This document shows, one piece after another, positions 22,144 to 31,922 of a DNA stretch of 64,000 nucleotides. Under the pieces are notes generated by a model. The model worked only from the letters and a program-made list of their open reading frames with translations. It was not told the DNA's origin and searched no databases. A program made the translations under genes and the position numbers. This DNA comes from Pseudomonas saliphila. Its GTDB lineage: Bacteria; Pseudomonadota; Gammaproteobacteria; Pseudomonadales; Pseudomonadaceae. Positions within the stretch are counted from its first letter, which is position 1, and the number at the start of each line of letters is the position of its first letter. The DNA lies in NCBI RefSeq assembly GCF_008638345.1, contig NZ_VTVA01000016.1, forward strand, positions 46,950-110,949, given 5' to 3'.

Positions 22144-22947
22144 TTATTCGGTTGCGTCTGTCACAGCACGGACCTTGTCAGCCTGCTTACTGCGCCGGAT
22201 CAGCTCGCCGGCCATGGCCAGATAAGCCACCGCACCCCTCGACTGCTTGTCATAAGCAAGTGCCGGCATACCGTAGCTGGGAGCTTCAGCAAGGCGGACA
22301 TTGCGTGGAATCACGGTTTTGTACAATTGGTCGCCAAAATGCGTGGTCAACTGCGCGGATACTTCCCGAGTGAGACTGTTGCGCGGGTCATACATAGTCC
22401 GCAACAACCCTTCGATCTGCAGCGACGGATTGAGTTTTGCGCTGATGCGCTGGATGGTATTGACCAGCGCCGATAAGCCTTCCAGTGCGTAATACTCACA
22501 TTGCATCGGAATGATCACCGCGTCGGCGGCGACCAGGCCATTGATAGTCAGCATGTTCAGCGAGGGCGGACAGTCGATGAGAACAAAGTCGTAGTTGCCA
22601 AGCACGCTGTCCAGCGCCATGCGCAGACGGTGCTCACGGAAGTCAGACTCGAGCAACTCGATTTCCGCTGCGGTCAGGTCGCCATTGGCCGGTAGCAGAT
22701 CGTAGTTTCCCGTCTCGGAACGGCACAACGCCTCGGCCAGGGAACACTGACCTGTCAGCAGTTCATATACGGAATTTTCCAGATCCGCCTTGTCGACGCC
22801 GCTGCCCATGGTGGCATTACCCTGGGGATCGAGGTCGATAAGCAGTACTTTACGTTTGGTCGCAGCAAGCGAAGCCGCCAGGTTTACGCTGGTGGTGGTC
22901 TTGCCGACGCCGCCTTTCTGATTGGCCAATGCCAATACCTTTCCCAC
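22144..22947 (-). CDS. parA: chromosome-partitioning ATPase ParA (Soj)
   Basis: ParA is the deviant Walker ATPase that binds nucleoid DNA as an ATP dimer and pulls ParB-parS complexes. The 267-residue protein begins with GTG at 22947 after GGAGGT. It shows the deviant Walker A KGGVGKTTTSVNLAA, switch region LLIDLDPQGNATMG and VLIDCPPSLNMLTING. No N-terminal DNA-binding extension is present, so this is the short chromosomal type. It forms one cluster with rsmG and mnmG upstream and parB downstream. Confidence 0.97.
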   Translation of the reverse strand: MGKVLALANQKGGVGKTTTSVNLAASLAATKRKVLLIDLDPQGNATMGSGVDKADLENSVYELLTGQCSLAEALCRSETGNYDLLPANGDLTAAEIELLESDFREHRLRMALDSVLGNYDFVLIDCPPSLNMLTINGLVAADAVIIPMQCEYYALEGLSALVNTIQRISAKLNPSLQIEGLLRTMYDPRNSLTREVSAQLTTHFGDQLYKTVIPRNVRLAEAPSYGMPALAYDKQSRGAVAYLAMAGELIRRSKQADKVRAVTDATE

Positions 22948-22956
22948 ATCGACCTC

Positions 22957-23616
22957 CTATCCGTTTCCAGGCTGTGCCAGTTCAGGCTGGATCAACCGTC
23001 GCAGTATCAGCAGATGTCGGCTGCCTTGGCAACCGGGGACTGTTAATTGTTCGCTGCGCAGGACTTCGACATCGTCCGGCAGGGCGATCAGTTCCTCATC
23101 CGGATACAAGCCTTTCATGGCCAACCAGCGGGTGTGGGTATCGCTCAGATGGCGGGTCAGTTCGACAAAATCGGCCATGGAGCTGAAGGCGCGGGATACG
23201 ATGCCGTCAAAGGCCTTTCCAGGCAGGAAGCTTTCGACTCGACTGTTGACCACCTCGACATTGGCCAGACGCAGTTCAACCTTGGCCTGGGTCAGAAAGC
23301 GAGTCTTCTTGCCGTTGCTGTCGAGCAGGGTGAAATGCGCATCAGGGCGCATGATCGCCAGGATGATCCCCGGCATGCCCCCGCCGCTGCCCACATCCAG
23401 CCAGCTATTGCCGTCAACGAAGGGGAGAATACTGAGACTGTCCAGCAAGTGGCGGCTCACCATCTCGGCCGGATCACGCACAGCAGTCAGGTTGTAAGCT
23501 TTGTTCCACTTGTTGAGCAAGGTCAGATACGCCAACAACTGGCGGGCCTGATCGTCGCTCAACGGGATATTCAGTTGCCGTGCGCCCTCGGCCAATTGCG
23601 TCGCATGGTCGGTCAT
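22957..23616 (-). CDS. rsmG: 16S rRNA (guanine527-N7)-methyltransferase
   Basis: RsmG (GidB) methylates G527 in the 530 loop of 16S rRNA using SAM; its loss gives low-level streptomycin resistance. The 219-residue protein contains the family motifs [28 protein letters not shown], the SAM loop [16 protein letters not shown] and [16 protein letters not shown]. It lies five bases after mnmG and nine before parA, the common rsmG position in proteobacteria. Confidence 0.97.
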   Translation of the reverse strand: MTDHATQLAEGARQLNIPLSDDQARQLLAYLTLLNKWNKAYNLTAVRDPAEMVSRHLLDSLSILPFVDGNSWLDVGSGGGMPGIILAIMRPDAHFTLLDSNGKKTRFLTQAKVELRLANVEVVNSRVESFLPGKAFDGIVSRAFSSMADFVELTRHLSDTHTRWLAMKGLYPDEELIALPDDVEVLRSEQLTVPGCQGSRHLLILRRLIQPELAQPGNG

Positions 23617-23621
23617 GCCGT

Positions 23622-25520
23622 TCAGGCCTCCCTGGCCAGACTGCTTTTGCCTACGGCGCTGCGTTTCTTCAGATGGATCAGCAACAGACTGACTGCTGCG
23701 GGCGTAACGCCGGGAATGCGCGATGCCTGACCGAGGGTCTGCGGCCGAACGTCGGCCAGTTTGTGCTTGATCTCGTTGGACAGCCCGCTGAGTGCCTGGT
23801 AGTCCAGATCGAGCGGCAATGCCGTTTCCTCGTTCTGGCGAAGGCGGTTGATTTCTTCCTGCTGCCGCTCGATGTAACCGGCGTACTTGGCATGGATCTC
23901 GACCTGTTCGGCCACATCGGTCGCGATATCCAATTCACCGGTGATTTCACAGAGGACCGGGTAGGTCACTTCGGGTCGGCGTAGCAGATCCAGCAGGCTG
24001 TATTCATGATTGAGTGGTGTGGCAAAACGCTCGGCAAAGGTCTTGCCAATTTCACTGGTCGGCTGCACCCAGGTACTGCGCAGACGCTGCTGCTCCAGCT
24101 CGATAGCGTTTCGCTTGTCGCTGAACCGGCTCCAGCGTTGGTCATCGACCAGACCGAGCTCACGGCCTTTTTCGGTCAGACGCAGATCGGCGTTATCTTC
24201 ACGCAGTACCAGCCGGTATTCGGCACGGGAGGTGAACATGCGATACGGCTCGCGCGTACCCATGGTAATCAGATCATCGACCAGTACCCCGATGTAGGCT
24301 TCATCGCGCCGTGGACACCAGCTTTCCTGCCCCTGGGCCCGGCGCGCGGCGTTCATGCCCGCCAGCAGACCCTGGGCTGCGGCCTCTTCGTACCCGGTGG
24401 TGCCGTTGATCTGGCCGGCGAAGAACAGGCCGCCGATGACCTTGGTTTCCAGCGAATACTTCAGATCCTGCGGGTTGAAATAGTCATATTCGATGGCGTA
24501 ACCCGGACGCAGGATGTGGGCATTTTCCATCCCCTTGATCGACTGCACCACCTGCAGCTGCACATCGAAAGGTAACGAGGTCGAGATGCCGTTGGGGTAC
24601 AACTCATGGGTAGTCAGGCCTTCGGGTTCGATAAAGACCTGATGCTGATCCTTGTCGGCAAACCGATGGATCTTGTCCTCGATCGACGGGCAATACCGCG
24701 GGCCAATACCTTCGATCATGCCGGTGTACATTGGCGAGCGGTCGAGATTGTTGCGAATGATCTCGTGGGTGCGCGCGTTGGTGTGGGTGATCCAGCAGTT
24801 GACCTGTTCGGGATGCTCACTGGCATTACCCAGGAACGACATGACCGGAATCGGCGTGTCACCCGGCTGCGCAGTCATCTGGCTGAAATCCACCGTGCGG
24901 CCATCGATGCGCGGCGGGGTTCCGGTTTTCAGACGGTCAACCCGCAGCGGCAATTCACGCAGACGCGCGGCCAGACTGATGGCGGGGGGATCGCCGGCGC
25001 GGCCACCGGAGTAATTATCCATGCCGATGTGGATCAGACCCCCAAGGAAGGTTCCGGTGGTCAGTACCACGTTGTCGCAATGAAAACGCAGACCCATCTG
25101 GGTCACCACACCGCGGACCTGATCCTGCTCGACGATCAGATCATCGCAGGCCTGTTGGAATATCCACAGATTGGGTTGGGTTTCCAGAGCGTGGCGGATA
25201 GCAGCCTTGTACAGCACGCGATCTGCCTGGGCCCGGGTAGCCCGAACGGCCGGGCCTTTACGGCTGTTGAGTACCCGAAACTGAATACCGGCCTGGTCCG
25301 TGGCGCGGGCCATTATGCCGCCCAGCGCGTCAATTTCCTTGACCAGGTGACTTTTGCCGATGCCGCCAATGGCCGGATTGCAGCTCATCTGCCCCAGGGT
25401 CTCGACGTTATGGCTCAGCAGTAGGGTCTTTGATCCCATGCGGGCAGCGGCCAACGCGGCTTCAGTACCGGCATGACCACCACCCACCACGATTACGTCA
25501 AAACGACTCGGGAAATCCAA
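23622..25520 (-). CDS. mnmG: tRNA uridine-5-carboxymethylaminomethyl modification enzyme, FAD subunit
   Basis: MnmG (GidA) works with MnmE to make the cmnm5 modification at wobble U34, using FAD and methylenetetrahydrofolate or glycine. The 632-residue protein starts with TTG at 25520 preceded by GAGGTG; this start gives the conserved FAD motif at the very N-terminus ([22 protein letters not shown]). Family signatures include [24 protein letters not shown] and the catalytic-Cys region [10 protein letters not shown]. The C-terminal helical domain that binds MnmE and tRNA ends near residue 615. MnmE is encoded 1.9 kb away beyond a foreign-looking M20 gene. Confidence 0.97.
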   Translation of the reverse strand: MDFPSRFDVIVVGGGHAGTEAALAAARMGSKTLLLSHNVETLGQMSCNPAIGGIGKSHLVKEIDALGGIMARATDQAGIQFRVLNSRKGPAVRATRAQADRVLYKAAIRHALETQPNLWIFQQACDDLIVEQDQVRGVVTQMGLRFHCDNVVLTTGTFLGGLIHIGMDNYSGGRAGDPPAISLAARLRELPLRVDRLKTGTPPRIDGRTVDFSQMTAQPGDTPIPVMSFLGNASEHPEQVNCWITHTNARTHEIIRNNLDRSPMYTGMIEGIGPRYCPSIEDKIHRFADKDQHQVFIEPEGLTTHELYPNGISTSLPFDVQLQVVQSIKGMENAHILRPGYAIEYDYFNPQDLKYSLETKVIGGLFFAGQINGTTGYEEAAAQGLLAGMNAARRAQGQESWCPRRDEAYIGVLVDDLITMGTREPYRMFTSRAEYRLVLREDNADLRLTEKGRELGLVDDQRWSRFSDKRNAIELEQQRLRSTWVQPTSEIGKTFAERFATPLNHEYSLLDLLRRPEVTYPVLCEITGELDIATDVAEQVEIHAKYAGYIERQQEEINRLRQNEETALPLDLDYQALSGLSNEIKHKLADVRPQTLGQASRIPGVTPAAVSLLLIHLKKRSAVGKSSLAREA

Positions 25521-25570
25521 CAGTGCACCTCGTTGCCAGGATCCAGTCCTGGCGTCGGAAAAAGGGGCTG

Positions 25571-25599
25571 ATTATAGGCCCAGTCCCAAAAAATTGCAG
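25571..25599 (-). promoter_or_regulatory. promoter of the mnmG-rsmG-parA-parB cluster
   Basis: On the minus strand a perfect -10 box TATAAT (25571-25576) is preceded at 17 bases by CTGCAA (25594-25599), a poor but correctly spaced -35 box. Transcription would start about 45 bases before the mnmG TTG. Confidence 0.55.
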
Positions 25600-25639
25600 C
25601 CCGCAGCTGTTTATTTTTTGAACAAGGGTGTGGCGTGGA

Positions 25640-25915
25640 AATCCCTCGATTGTTAATACATATATCAAGACAAGTATTTAAAAAGCTTTATGTTAATACT
25701 GTATATGGTGAAGCCATTTTCTGTGCATAACCGAATAAAGCCTCGTTTAATCAATTACTTGTAAGAAGTATAAGGCTGTGCCCCACCTGCTGGTAACCCT
25801 TGCCCGGATGGGTCCGCTTCCTGTGTATAACCAGGGGTGTTATCCACAGGGTGGTTTCAGCCCTACTCATGCACAGGGTTATGGACCGATCTTAGGGCCG
25901 GTTGTACACAGGGCT
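25640..25915. other. DnaA-box cluster with AT-rich flank (possible second origin element)
   Basis: This 500-base gap between mnmG and the M20 gene holds an AT-rich stretch (about 25640-25775) followed by DnaA boxes. Three match TTATNCACA exactly: 25722-25730 (minus), 25822-25830 (minus) and 25840-25848 (plus, TTATCCACA). Two more have one mismatch: TCATGCACA (25867-25875) and TTGTACACA (25902-25910). The layout resembles a replication origin next to gidA, the site of oriC in Escherichia coli. Whether it opens or only titrates DnaA cannot be told from sequence. Confidence 0.6.
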
Positions 25916-26020
25916 CACTGCCGTGTTTTCGGCTCAAAAAACCAGTATTCAGCTCAGCGGTAACGTGCCATTGGTACCCTGAGCTAGGGTAAACATAAGT
26001 AAACCAACCAGGACACCGTC

Positions 26021-27355
26021 ATGACTTGCCACCAACTATTCCCTTTATCAGCATCATTGTTTTTGGCTGCCAGCATTTTCGCCGGCCACGCACAGGCTGC
26101 ACCTGAGGAGGTACTGTCCGACATCCGCGACCGCACGGACGCCGTCGAGCAACAACTCATCTCCTGGCGTCGTGACATACATGAGCATCCGGAATTGGGC
26201 GAGCAGGAGACGCGAACAGCTGCGCTCGTCGCCGAACATCTGCGCGAACTCGGTATGGAAGTCCGTACCGAGGTTGGCCGTACGGGCGTGGTCGGCATCC
26301 TCAAGGGTGGGCAGCCGGGGCCAACTGTAGCGCTACGTGCAGATATGGATGCTTTGCCCGTTAAAGAGCCGGAAGGACTGCCGTTTGCTTCACAGGCCAC
26401 CGGCACCTACTTCGGTGAGGAAACCCCGGTCATGCATGCCTGCGGCCATGATGCGCATACCGCTATGCTGATGGCTGCCGCTGAGGTTCTGACCGGCATG
26501 CAGGAGGAGATACCGGGGACTGTCATGTTCATTTTTCAACCCGCCGAGGAAGGTTCTAGTCTGGTTCAACCCGGTGAGGGCAGAAGCTGGGGCGCCAAGT
26601 TGATGCTCGAGGAAGGTCTGTTCGAGGATCAAAAACCTGAGGCGATCTTCGCCGTTCACGTCATGCCCGGTCGCTCTGGAGCGCTTAGCTGGCGCACGGG
26701 TGCCAGCCTGGCGAGCAGCGACATGCTGGGTATTAACGTGACTGGCAAGCAAGGCCACGGGGGTATGCCCTGGGATACCGTAGATCCGATTGTCACGTCC
26801 GCCCAGATCATCACCGGGCTGCAGCCGGTTGTCAGCCGTAAGGCCAATCTGACCCAATCGCCGGTGGTGGTAACCATCGGTTCGATTCATGGCGGCTCGG
26901 GCCCGAATATCGTGCCGGAACGGGTGGAAATGAGCGGCACCATCCGCACCTACGACGAGAAGGTGCGCGCCCAGGTGGGTCGGGATATCAAAACCAGTGC
27001 AGAGAAGATTGCCGAAAGCGCCGGCGCCACGGCCGAAGTGTCTGTCACCCCGATGTATCCAACCACAGTCAATGACGCTGAATTAACCGAGCTGATGGCA
27101 CCTGTGCTGGAAAAGATGACCGAAAGCGGTACGGCGCAGGCTCAGTTGCAGGGCGCGTCTGAAGATTTTGCCTTCTATGCGCAGGAGGTGCCGGCGTTCT
27201 ACTTTTTCCTCGGTGTTACACCTCCGGATCAGGACCCTGCCGAGGCTGCGCCAAACCATAACCCGGAGTTTTTCGTGGATGAAGACGCGCTGGTAGTAGG
27301 CGCTCGGGCCATGGCCTCCATGGCGGTGAGCTATCTACACAAAGCGGGAGAGTGA
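26021..27355 (+). CDS. exported M20 family metallo-amidohydrolase
   Basis: This 444-residue enzyme belongs to peptidase family M20D (aminoacylase/carboxypeptidase Ss1/hippurate hydrolase type) and would cleave an N-acyl amino acid or dipeptide-like amide. A signal peptide (about 1-26, ending AGHAQA) sends it to the periplasm. Metal-site motifs are RRDIHEHPELGEQE, ALRADMDALPV, HACGHDAHTAMLMAAA and the catalytic FQPAEEGSS. The dimerisation (lid) domain lies about residues 215-330, and the final metal ligand is likely the His in PNHNPEFFVDE. It is the only plus-strand gene between atp and dnaA and splits mnmG from mnmE. The natural substrate is unknown. Confidence 0.9.
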   Translation: MTCHQLFPLSASLFLAASIFAGHAQAAPEEVLSDIRDRTDAVEQQLISWRRDIHEHPELGEQETRTAALVAEHLRELGMEVRTEVGRTGVVGILKGGQPGPTVALRADMDALPVKEPEGLPFASQATGTYFGEETPVMHACGHDAHTAMLMAAAEVLTGMQEEIPGTVMFIFQPAEEGSSLVQPGEGRSWGAKLMLEEGLFEDQKPEAIFAVHVMPGRSGALSWRTGASLASSDMLGINVTGKQGHGGMPWDTVDPIVTSAQIITGLQPVVSRKANLTQSPVVVTIGSIHGGSGPNIVPERVEMSGTIRTYDEKVRAQVGRDIKTSAEKIAESAGATAEVSVTPMYPTTVNDAELTELMAPVLEKMTESGTAQAQLQGASEDFAFYAQEVPAFYFFLGVTPPDQDPAEAAPNHNPEFFVDEDALVVGARAMASMAVSYLHKAGE

Positions 27356-27359
27356 GATG

Positions 27360-27389
27360 TGCGGAGCGGCGTATACACGCGGCTCCGCA
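27360..27389. terminator. hairpin between convergent M20 gene and mnmE
   Basis: TGCGGAGC (27360-27367) pairs with GCTCCGCA (27382-27389) immediately after the M20 stop and just before the mnmE stop. There is no T-run on either strand, so it is only a probable shared terminator. Confidence 0.4.
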
Positions 27390-27396
27390 GAACTGC

Positions 27397-28767
27397 TCAC
27401 TTGCCGATGCAAAAACTCGAGAAAATCTTCCCGAGCAGATCATCGGCACTCATATCGCCGGTGATCTGACCTAGTGCCTGTTGCGCCATGCGCAAATCCT
27501 CGGCCAGCAGCTCCCCTGCGCCCATCAGCGTCAGTTGCTTATGGCCGTGGTCCACATGCTCGCTGGCTTGCTCCAGGGCTTCCAGATGCCTGCGTCGAGC
27601 GCTGAACAGACTCTCAGAGGTCTGTTGATAACCCATGCAGGTTTTCAGATGCTCACGCAGTAGATCGATACCTTCCCCCTGCTTGGCGCTCAGGTGCAGA
27701 ATGACACTGCCATCCTGGGCCAGGCTCTGACCTACCGGTTCCTGGGTCAGGTCGGTCTTGTTATAGATCAGGGTGACCTTGCGCGGATCCGGTCGCTGCA
27801 GCAGGAATTCTGGCCACAGTTGATCGGGGTCCAGCGCTTCCGGCTGAGAGGCATCCACCACCAGCAGAATGCGGTCGGCCTCGTTTATCGCCGCCATGGC
27901 GCGTTCCACGCCAATCTTCTCCACCCGATCTTCGGTGTCGCGCAACCCGGCCGTATCGATAATGTGCAGTGGCATGCCATCGATGTGGATATGTTCGCGC
28001 AAAATGTCCCGCGTGGTGCCGGCCACATCGGTAACGATGGCGCTTTCACGTCCGGCCAGTGCGTTCAGCAGGCTGGATTTTCCGGCATTGGGCCGGCCAG
28101 CAATTACCACATTCATGCCATCGCGCAACAGCGCACCCTGGCCTGCCTCGCTGCGTACTTGCGTCACGCGTTGGCGCACAGCCTGTAGCTGGGAAAGGAC
28201 ATGACCGTCAGCCAGAAAGTCGATCTCTTCTTCCGGAAAATCGATAGCGGCTTCCACATAGATACGCAGGTTGGTCAAGGCTTCGGTAAGCCCCTGCACG
28301 CGTTGCGAGAACGCACCCTGAAGTGATTGCACCGCGTTGCGCGCAGCTTGTTCGGAGCTGGCTTCGATCAGGTCGGCAATGGCCTCGGCCTGGGTCAGAT
28401 CGAGTTTGTCATTCAGAAAGGCCCGCTCACTGAACTCACCGGGCCGGGCAAGGCGCGCTCCGCATCCGACGCACGCCTTGAGCAGCAGATCCATGACCAC
28501 CGGTCCGCCATGGCCATGCAATTCGAGCACGTCTTCGCCGGTAAAGGAGTGGGGGCCGGGGAAAAACAGCGTCAACCCCTGGTCGAGAGGCTGATCATCG
28601 GTCCATAGTGTGCCGTAGTGGGCATGTCGGGGCGTCGGTGTCAGCCGCGATACCTGGCTGGCTATCTTCAGGGCACCTGGCCCGGATACGCGCACAATGC
28701 CCACACCGCCCTGGCCTGGTGCGGTGGCGATAGCCGCGATGGTGTCGGTGTGATAACGGCGATGCAT
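27397..28767 (-). CDS. mnmE: tRNA modification GTPase
   Basis: MnmE (TrmE) is the GTPase partner of MnmG in wobble-uridine modification. I start it at ATG 28767 ([18 protein letters not shown], 456 aa) with AGGAG upstream; a much longer frame upstream reads through the yidC terminator and is not real. The N-terminal folate-binding domain has [12 protein letters not shown]; the G domain (about 215-375) has [14 protein letters not shown], the [10 protein letters not shown] switch and NKTD. The last residues CIGK are the conserved C-terminal Cys motif of the family. Confidence 0.97.
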   Translation of the reverse strand: MHRRYHTDTIAAIATAPGQGGVGIVRVSGPGALKIASQVSRLTPTPRHAHYGTLWTDDQPLDQGLTLFFPGPHSFTGEDVLELHGHGGPVVMDLLLKACVGCGARLARPGEFSERAFLNDKLDLTQAEAIADLIEASSEQAARNAVQSLQGAFSQRVQGLTEALTNLRIYVEAAIDFPEEEIDFLADGHVLSQLQAVRQRVTQVRSEAGQGALLRDGMNVVIAGRPNAGKSSLLNALAGRESAIVTDVAGTTRDILREHIHIDGMPLHIIDTAGLRDTEDRVEKIGVERAMAAINEADRILLVVDASQPEALDPDQLWPEFLLQRPDPRKVTLIYNKTDLTQEPVGQSLAQDGSVILHLSAKQGEGIDLLREHLKTCMGYQQTSESLFSARRRHLEALEQASEHVDHGHKQLTLMGAGELLAEDLRMAQQALGQITGDMSADDLLGKIFSSFCIGK

Positions 28768-28806
28768 GGCGCGCTCCTGAATGGAATTTACCGAATATAG
28801 ATAGCA

Positions 28807-28830
28807 AAACGCCCCGAAATCGGGGCGTTT
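28807..28830 (-). terminator. Rho-independent terminator after yidC
   Basis: AAACGCCCCG (28807-28816) pairs perfectly with CGGGGCGTTT (28821-28830) around an AAAT loop, with a minus-strand T-run. It lies 18 bases after the yidC stop and separates the rpmH-rnpA-yidD-yidC unit from mnmE. Confidence 0.9.
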
Positions 28831-28847
28831 ATACGAGCTGCCAGCAA

Positions 28848-30545
28848 TCAGGCGTTGGCTGCTGCGCCTTTCTCGATCTGGCGGGTAATGTACCACTGCT
28901 GCGCGATCGACAGCATGTTGTTGACCACCCAGTACAGAACCAGACCAGCCGGGAACCACAGGAAGAAGAAGGTGAAGATGATCGGCAGCATCTTCATTAC
29001 CTTCGCCTGCATCGGATCTGGCGGCGCGGGATTGAGCTGCTGCTGGATAAACATGGTCGCGCCCATCAGAATCGGCAGAATGAAGTAGGGATCCTTTTGC
29101 GACAGATCCACAATCCATCCCAGCCATTCGGCCTGACGCATTTCCACGCTCTCCATCAGCGTCCAGTACAGGGCGATGAAGACCGGCATCTGCACCAGGA
29201 TCGGCAGACAGCCACCTAACGGGTTGATCTTCTCTTTCTTGTACAGCTCCATCATGGCGCCCGACATCTTCTGACGGTCATCGCCATGCTGTTCACGTAA
29301 AGCCGCCAACTTCGGAGCGACTCGACGCATGTTGGCCATGGAGCGATAGCTGGTCGCCGAAAGCGGGAAGAACACCATTTTGATCAGGATGGTGAGCAGG
29401 ATGATGCTCCAACCCCAGTTGCCGACGAAGCTGTGGATAAGACTCAGCACGAAGAACAACGGCTGGGCAATCCACCAGAGGAAACCGTAATCCACTGTCA
29501 GTTCAAGACCTTCGGAGATCTGCTCGAGACGATCCTGTATCTTCGGACCGGCATAGAAATCAGCAGAAAGGCTGGCTTGCTGACCGGCGGCGACACTGGC
29601 TGCAGGGCTGATGAAGCCGACAATGTAGTTACCCTGACTGTCTTTCCGAGTCTGGTACACATTGGTCTGGTCTTTAGCGGGTACCCAGGCACTTACGAAG
29701 TAATGTTGCAGCCAGGCGACCCAGCCGCCTTCAACTGGCTCGCGCAGACGGGCTTTATCCATATCGCCCAGGCTTATCTTTTCGTAGGATTCATCCGCTG
29801 CCCAGTAGGCGGCGCCGAGGTAGGTCGCCATGCCCGTTGCGCTTGAGCTGGAGGGATCGCCGCTGCCATCACGCTTGATCTGACCGAACAGATTACCGTT
29901 CCAGGTAGCTTCGCTCTGGTTATCAACGATGTATTCGACACCGATCAGGTAGTCACCGCGCGTGAAGGTGAAACGCTTGGTGTAACTGACGTTGTTTTCC
30001 TCGAAACGCAGATCGACGGCCAGGCTGTCACTGCCATCTTCCAGTACATAGGAATTCTGTTCGACACTATACGTCGGACGCCCGGCTTCGCGAGCGTCTG
30101 GCCCGTTCTGTCCGGCAAGGCCACTCTGGGCGATATAGGTGCGATTGGATGATTGTTCGAGGATCTGGAAAGGCAGGTCGGGCCGGTCCTTGCGAGTCGG
30201 ATAGCCCGGCAGGGACAACGAAACGATATCACCGCCAACCGGATTAATGCTGACGTGAAGCTCATCGGTTTCAACCTTGATCAGGTCGGCACCGTTAGCA
30301 GTGGACGCGACCGGCGTGCTGCTTTCAGCGGTCATCGGCGCGCTGGCATCGGGCACATCATCATTGCCTGCTGTCAGGCTTTGATCTATTTCCGGTACGT
30401 CCGGTAGATCATCTCCACTGGCTGGAGTGGTTTCGGAGACAGCAGGCGGCAGGTCCACATCGCCATAGTCGTTATTCCACTGCAGCACCATGAGATAAGT
30501 GATCACGAGCAAGGCAGCTATGAGGATATTTCGTTGCATGTTCAT
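28848..30545 (-). CDS. yidC: membrane protein insertase YidC
   Basis: YidC inserts and folds inner-membrane proteins, alone or with SecYEG; subunits a and c of the ATP synthase encoded nearby are classical clients. I start at ATG 30545 ([19 protein letters not shown], 565 aa), which overlaps the yidD stop (ATGA) and aligns with other pseudomonad YidC proteins. An N-terminal membrane anchor is followed by a linker rich in Asp, Thr and Pro, the large periplasmic domain (about 85-340) and five C-terminal helices with [20 protein letters not shown] and [18 protein letters not shown]. The positively charged groove Arg is in [15 protein letters not shown]. Confidence 0.97.
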   Translation of the reverse strand: MNMQRNILIAALLVITYLMVLQWNNDYGDVDLPPAVSETTPASGDDLPDVPEIDQSLTAGNDDVPDASAPMTAESSTPVASTANGADLIKVETDELHVSINPVGGDIVSLSLPGYPTRKDRPDLPFQILEQSSNRTYIAQSGLAGQNGPDAREAGRPTYSVEQNSYVLEDGSDSLAVDLRFEENNVSYTKRFTFTRGDYLIGVEYIVDNQSEATWNGNLFGQIKRDGSGDPSSSSATGMATYLGAAYWAADESYEKISLGDMDKARLREPVEGGWVAWLQHYFVSAWVPAKDQTNVYQTRKDSQGNYIVGFISPAASVAAGQQASLSADFYAGPKIQDRLEQISEGLELTVDYGFLWWIAQPLFFVLSLIHSFVGNWGWSIILLTILIKMVFFPLSATSYRSMANMRRVAPKLAALREQHGDDRQKMSGAMMELYKKEKINPLGGCLPILVQMPVFIALYWTLMESVEMRQAEWLGWIVDLSQKDPYFILPILMGATMFIQQQLNPAPPDPMQAKVMKMLPIIFTFFFLWFPAGLVLYWVVNNMLSIAQQWYITRQIEKGAAANA

Positions 30546-30793
30546 GGTTTGTTGGCCATCTGGGAAGTACGGTGAGCAGGCTTTGACGGTACGGGATCGT
30601 AACCACCCGGGTTCCATGGATGACAACGAGAAAGCCGTTGCGCACTCATTGCGCAGCCGCGAAGAAAACCGTGCTGCTCGATGGCTTCCTGGGCATAACA
30701 AGAACAGGTTGGATAGAAACGACAATGATTCGCCATCAGCGGGCTGATAGCGTATCGATAAATCTTGATCAGTCCGAGCGCGAGGTTACGCAT
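30542..30793 (-). CDS. yidD: membrane protein insertion efficiency factor YidD
   Basis: YidD is a small amphipathic inner-membrane-associated protein that improves YidC-dependent insertion. The 83-residue frame from ATG 30793 begins [20 protein letters not shown] and carries the family signature [19 protein letters not shown] plus [12 protein letters not shown]. The start lies inside the end of rnpA (eight-base overlap), and the stop overlaps the yidC ATG by four bases, so rnpA-yidD-yidC are translationally coupled. Confidence 0.95.
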   Translation of the reverse strand: MRNLALGLIKIYRYAISPLMANHCRFYPTCSCYAQEAIEQHGFLRGCAMSAQRLSRCHPWNPGGYDPVPSKPAHRTSQMANKP

Positions 30794-31184
30794 TGGATGA
30801 TGGAGATCCGGAACGGCGTGATTGATGCTGTTTGCCAGCCGATTTGATAAGCCGACGCCACATATCTGCGAACAGGGCATGTAACGCCGCATTATCAATA
30901 TCGCCCAAGCCCTTACGGGCCAGAACAACTATGTCCAGGTCTTCCAGTTCAGCACGGTGGTGTCTGAAGGAATCACGAGCGATGCGTTTGACCTTGTTGC
31001 GGTCTACCGCACGGCGGACACTCTTCTTGGCAATGACCAAACCCAACCGACTATGACCCAGGCCATTACGTCTGGCCAGCAATAGCAGGTTGGGTCCCGA
31101 GGTCTTACATGTGGCTCCATCGAATACGCTCTTGAATTGAGCAGGCGTAAGTAGCCTGCATTCAGGACCGAATCCGAGATCCAC
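30786..31184 (-). CDS. rnpA: ribonuclease P protein component
   Basis: RnpA is the protein subunit of RNase P, which removes 5' leaders from tRNA precursors. The 132-residue basic protein starts with GTG 31184 ([18 protein letters not shown]). The conserved RNA-binding motif is present as [18 protein letters not shown], preceded by [13 protein letters not shown]. The C-terminus ([15 protein letters not shown]) is a flexible tail of variable type. It follows rpmH by 14 bases; this pair is almost universal in bacteria. Confidence 0.95.
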   Translation of the reverse strand: MDLGFGPECRLLTPAQFKSVFDGATCKTSGPNLLLLARRNGLGHSRLGLVIAKKSVRRAVDRNKVKRIARDSFRHHRAELEDLDIVVLARKGLGDIDNAALHALFADMWRRLIKSAGKQHQSRRSGSPSSNA

Positions 31185-31198
31185 CTGTGATCCCGGGC

Positions 31199-31333
31199 TT
31201 AAGCTGTTAGCTGCTTGCGGCCTTTCGAACGACGACGAGCCACAATGGCGCGACCGTTCTTGGTGGCCATACGAGCACGGAAACCATGGTTACGCTTGCG
31301 CTTCAAAACGCTGGGTTGAAATGTTCTTTTCAT
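31199..31333 (-). CDS. rpmH: 50S ribosomal protein L34
   Basis: This 44-codon gene encodes a complete L34: it begins [20 protein letters not shown] and continues [21 protein letters not shown] before ending in LTA. L34 binds 23S rRNA. The ATG is at 31333 and TAA at 31199-31201. It is the first gene of the rpmH-rnpA-yidD-yidC unit and faces away from dnaA across the presumed oriC. Confidence 0.98.
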   Translation of the reverse strand: MKRTFQPSVLKRKRNHGFRARMATKNGRAIVARRRSKGRKQLTA

Positions 31334-31389
31334 CTTCAGATACCTGATTGATTCATGCCAGAGCTGGGAGCCCCTTCAAGGGACCGGTG

Positions 31390-31418
31390 ATTCTAGAGAA
31401 GAAGAGCGGTTGGGTCAA
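31390..31418 (-). promoter_or_regulatory. rpmH promoter
   Basis: On the minus strand TTGACC (31413-31418) and TAGAAT (31390-31395) are separated by exactly 17 bases, an excellent sigma70-type promoter. The leader to the rpmH ATG would be about 50 bases. Confidence 0.8.
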
Positions 31419-31424
31419 TTCGAT

Positions 31425-31815
31425 TCTCATCCCATACTTAAATAAACAATATAAGAATAATTCTTTTTAAAAGATTAATGATGTTGATGTAAATGAGCAG
31501 CGGTTTTTCTGTGGATAAGCCGCTTTACGCCAGGGATCGTGGGCGATTCAGCGGAGCATAACCTGGTGGAGAAGCTGTTTCGGGATGGGTCTGACTGATG
31601 TGGACCCGCTGTGGATAACCAGGCCTGATATCCACAGGCCGTTTCATGCCCGGGTTATCCACCTGCTTGTGGACAAGGCTTAACCGAGGTTGTGCACAAG
31701 CTTTAAGGGCGCGTGGTCTCGATGATCTACGCCTTTTTCATCCTGCTTTCTTTCCGGCTGAATGTGCTGCGGCGATACACGCAGGATGCATGGATCGGTG
31801 TGGATAAGTCGGGGG
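31425..31815. other. oriC: probable chromosomal replication origin oriC
   Basis: The rpmH-dnaA gap contains an AT-rich stretch (about 31430-31500, a likely unwinding element) followed by DnaA boxes. Exact TTATCCACA boxes on the minus strand are at 31510-31518, 31610-31618 and 31801-31809. One-mismatch boxes are at 31628-31636 (ATATCCACA), 31655-31663 (TTATCCACC), 31669-31677 (minus strand TTGTCCACA) and a palindromic pair at 31690-31699. From established knowledge, Pseudomonas origins lie between rpmH and dnaA. Gene polarity flips here: mostly minus to the left, plus to the right. Confidence 0.88.
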
Positions 31816-31831
31816 GTTCCAGCTAGAATGC
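31801..31831 (+). promoter_or_regulatory. candidate dnaA promoter overlapped by a DnaA box
   Basis: TAGAAT at 31826-31831 is a good -10 box. The region where a -35 box would lie (about 31803-31808) is occupied by an exact DnaA box (31801-31809) and has no good -35 match. This arrangement suggests autorepression of dnaA by DnaA; it is inferred from position only. Confidence 0.4.
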
Positions 31832-31922
31832 AGAGCTTGGCACGGCCAGAATGGCTGCACAGTGACGTGCACTGTTTTCATTCAAAAACAAGCCGCTAGG
31901 GTTTAGCGCATCGGGGGATTTA

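Noticed and set aside
28768..29127. Long N-terminal extension of mnmE
   Set aside because: It runs through the yidC terminator and the end of yidC; the AGGAG-preceded ATG at 28767 gives the normal MnmE length.
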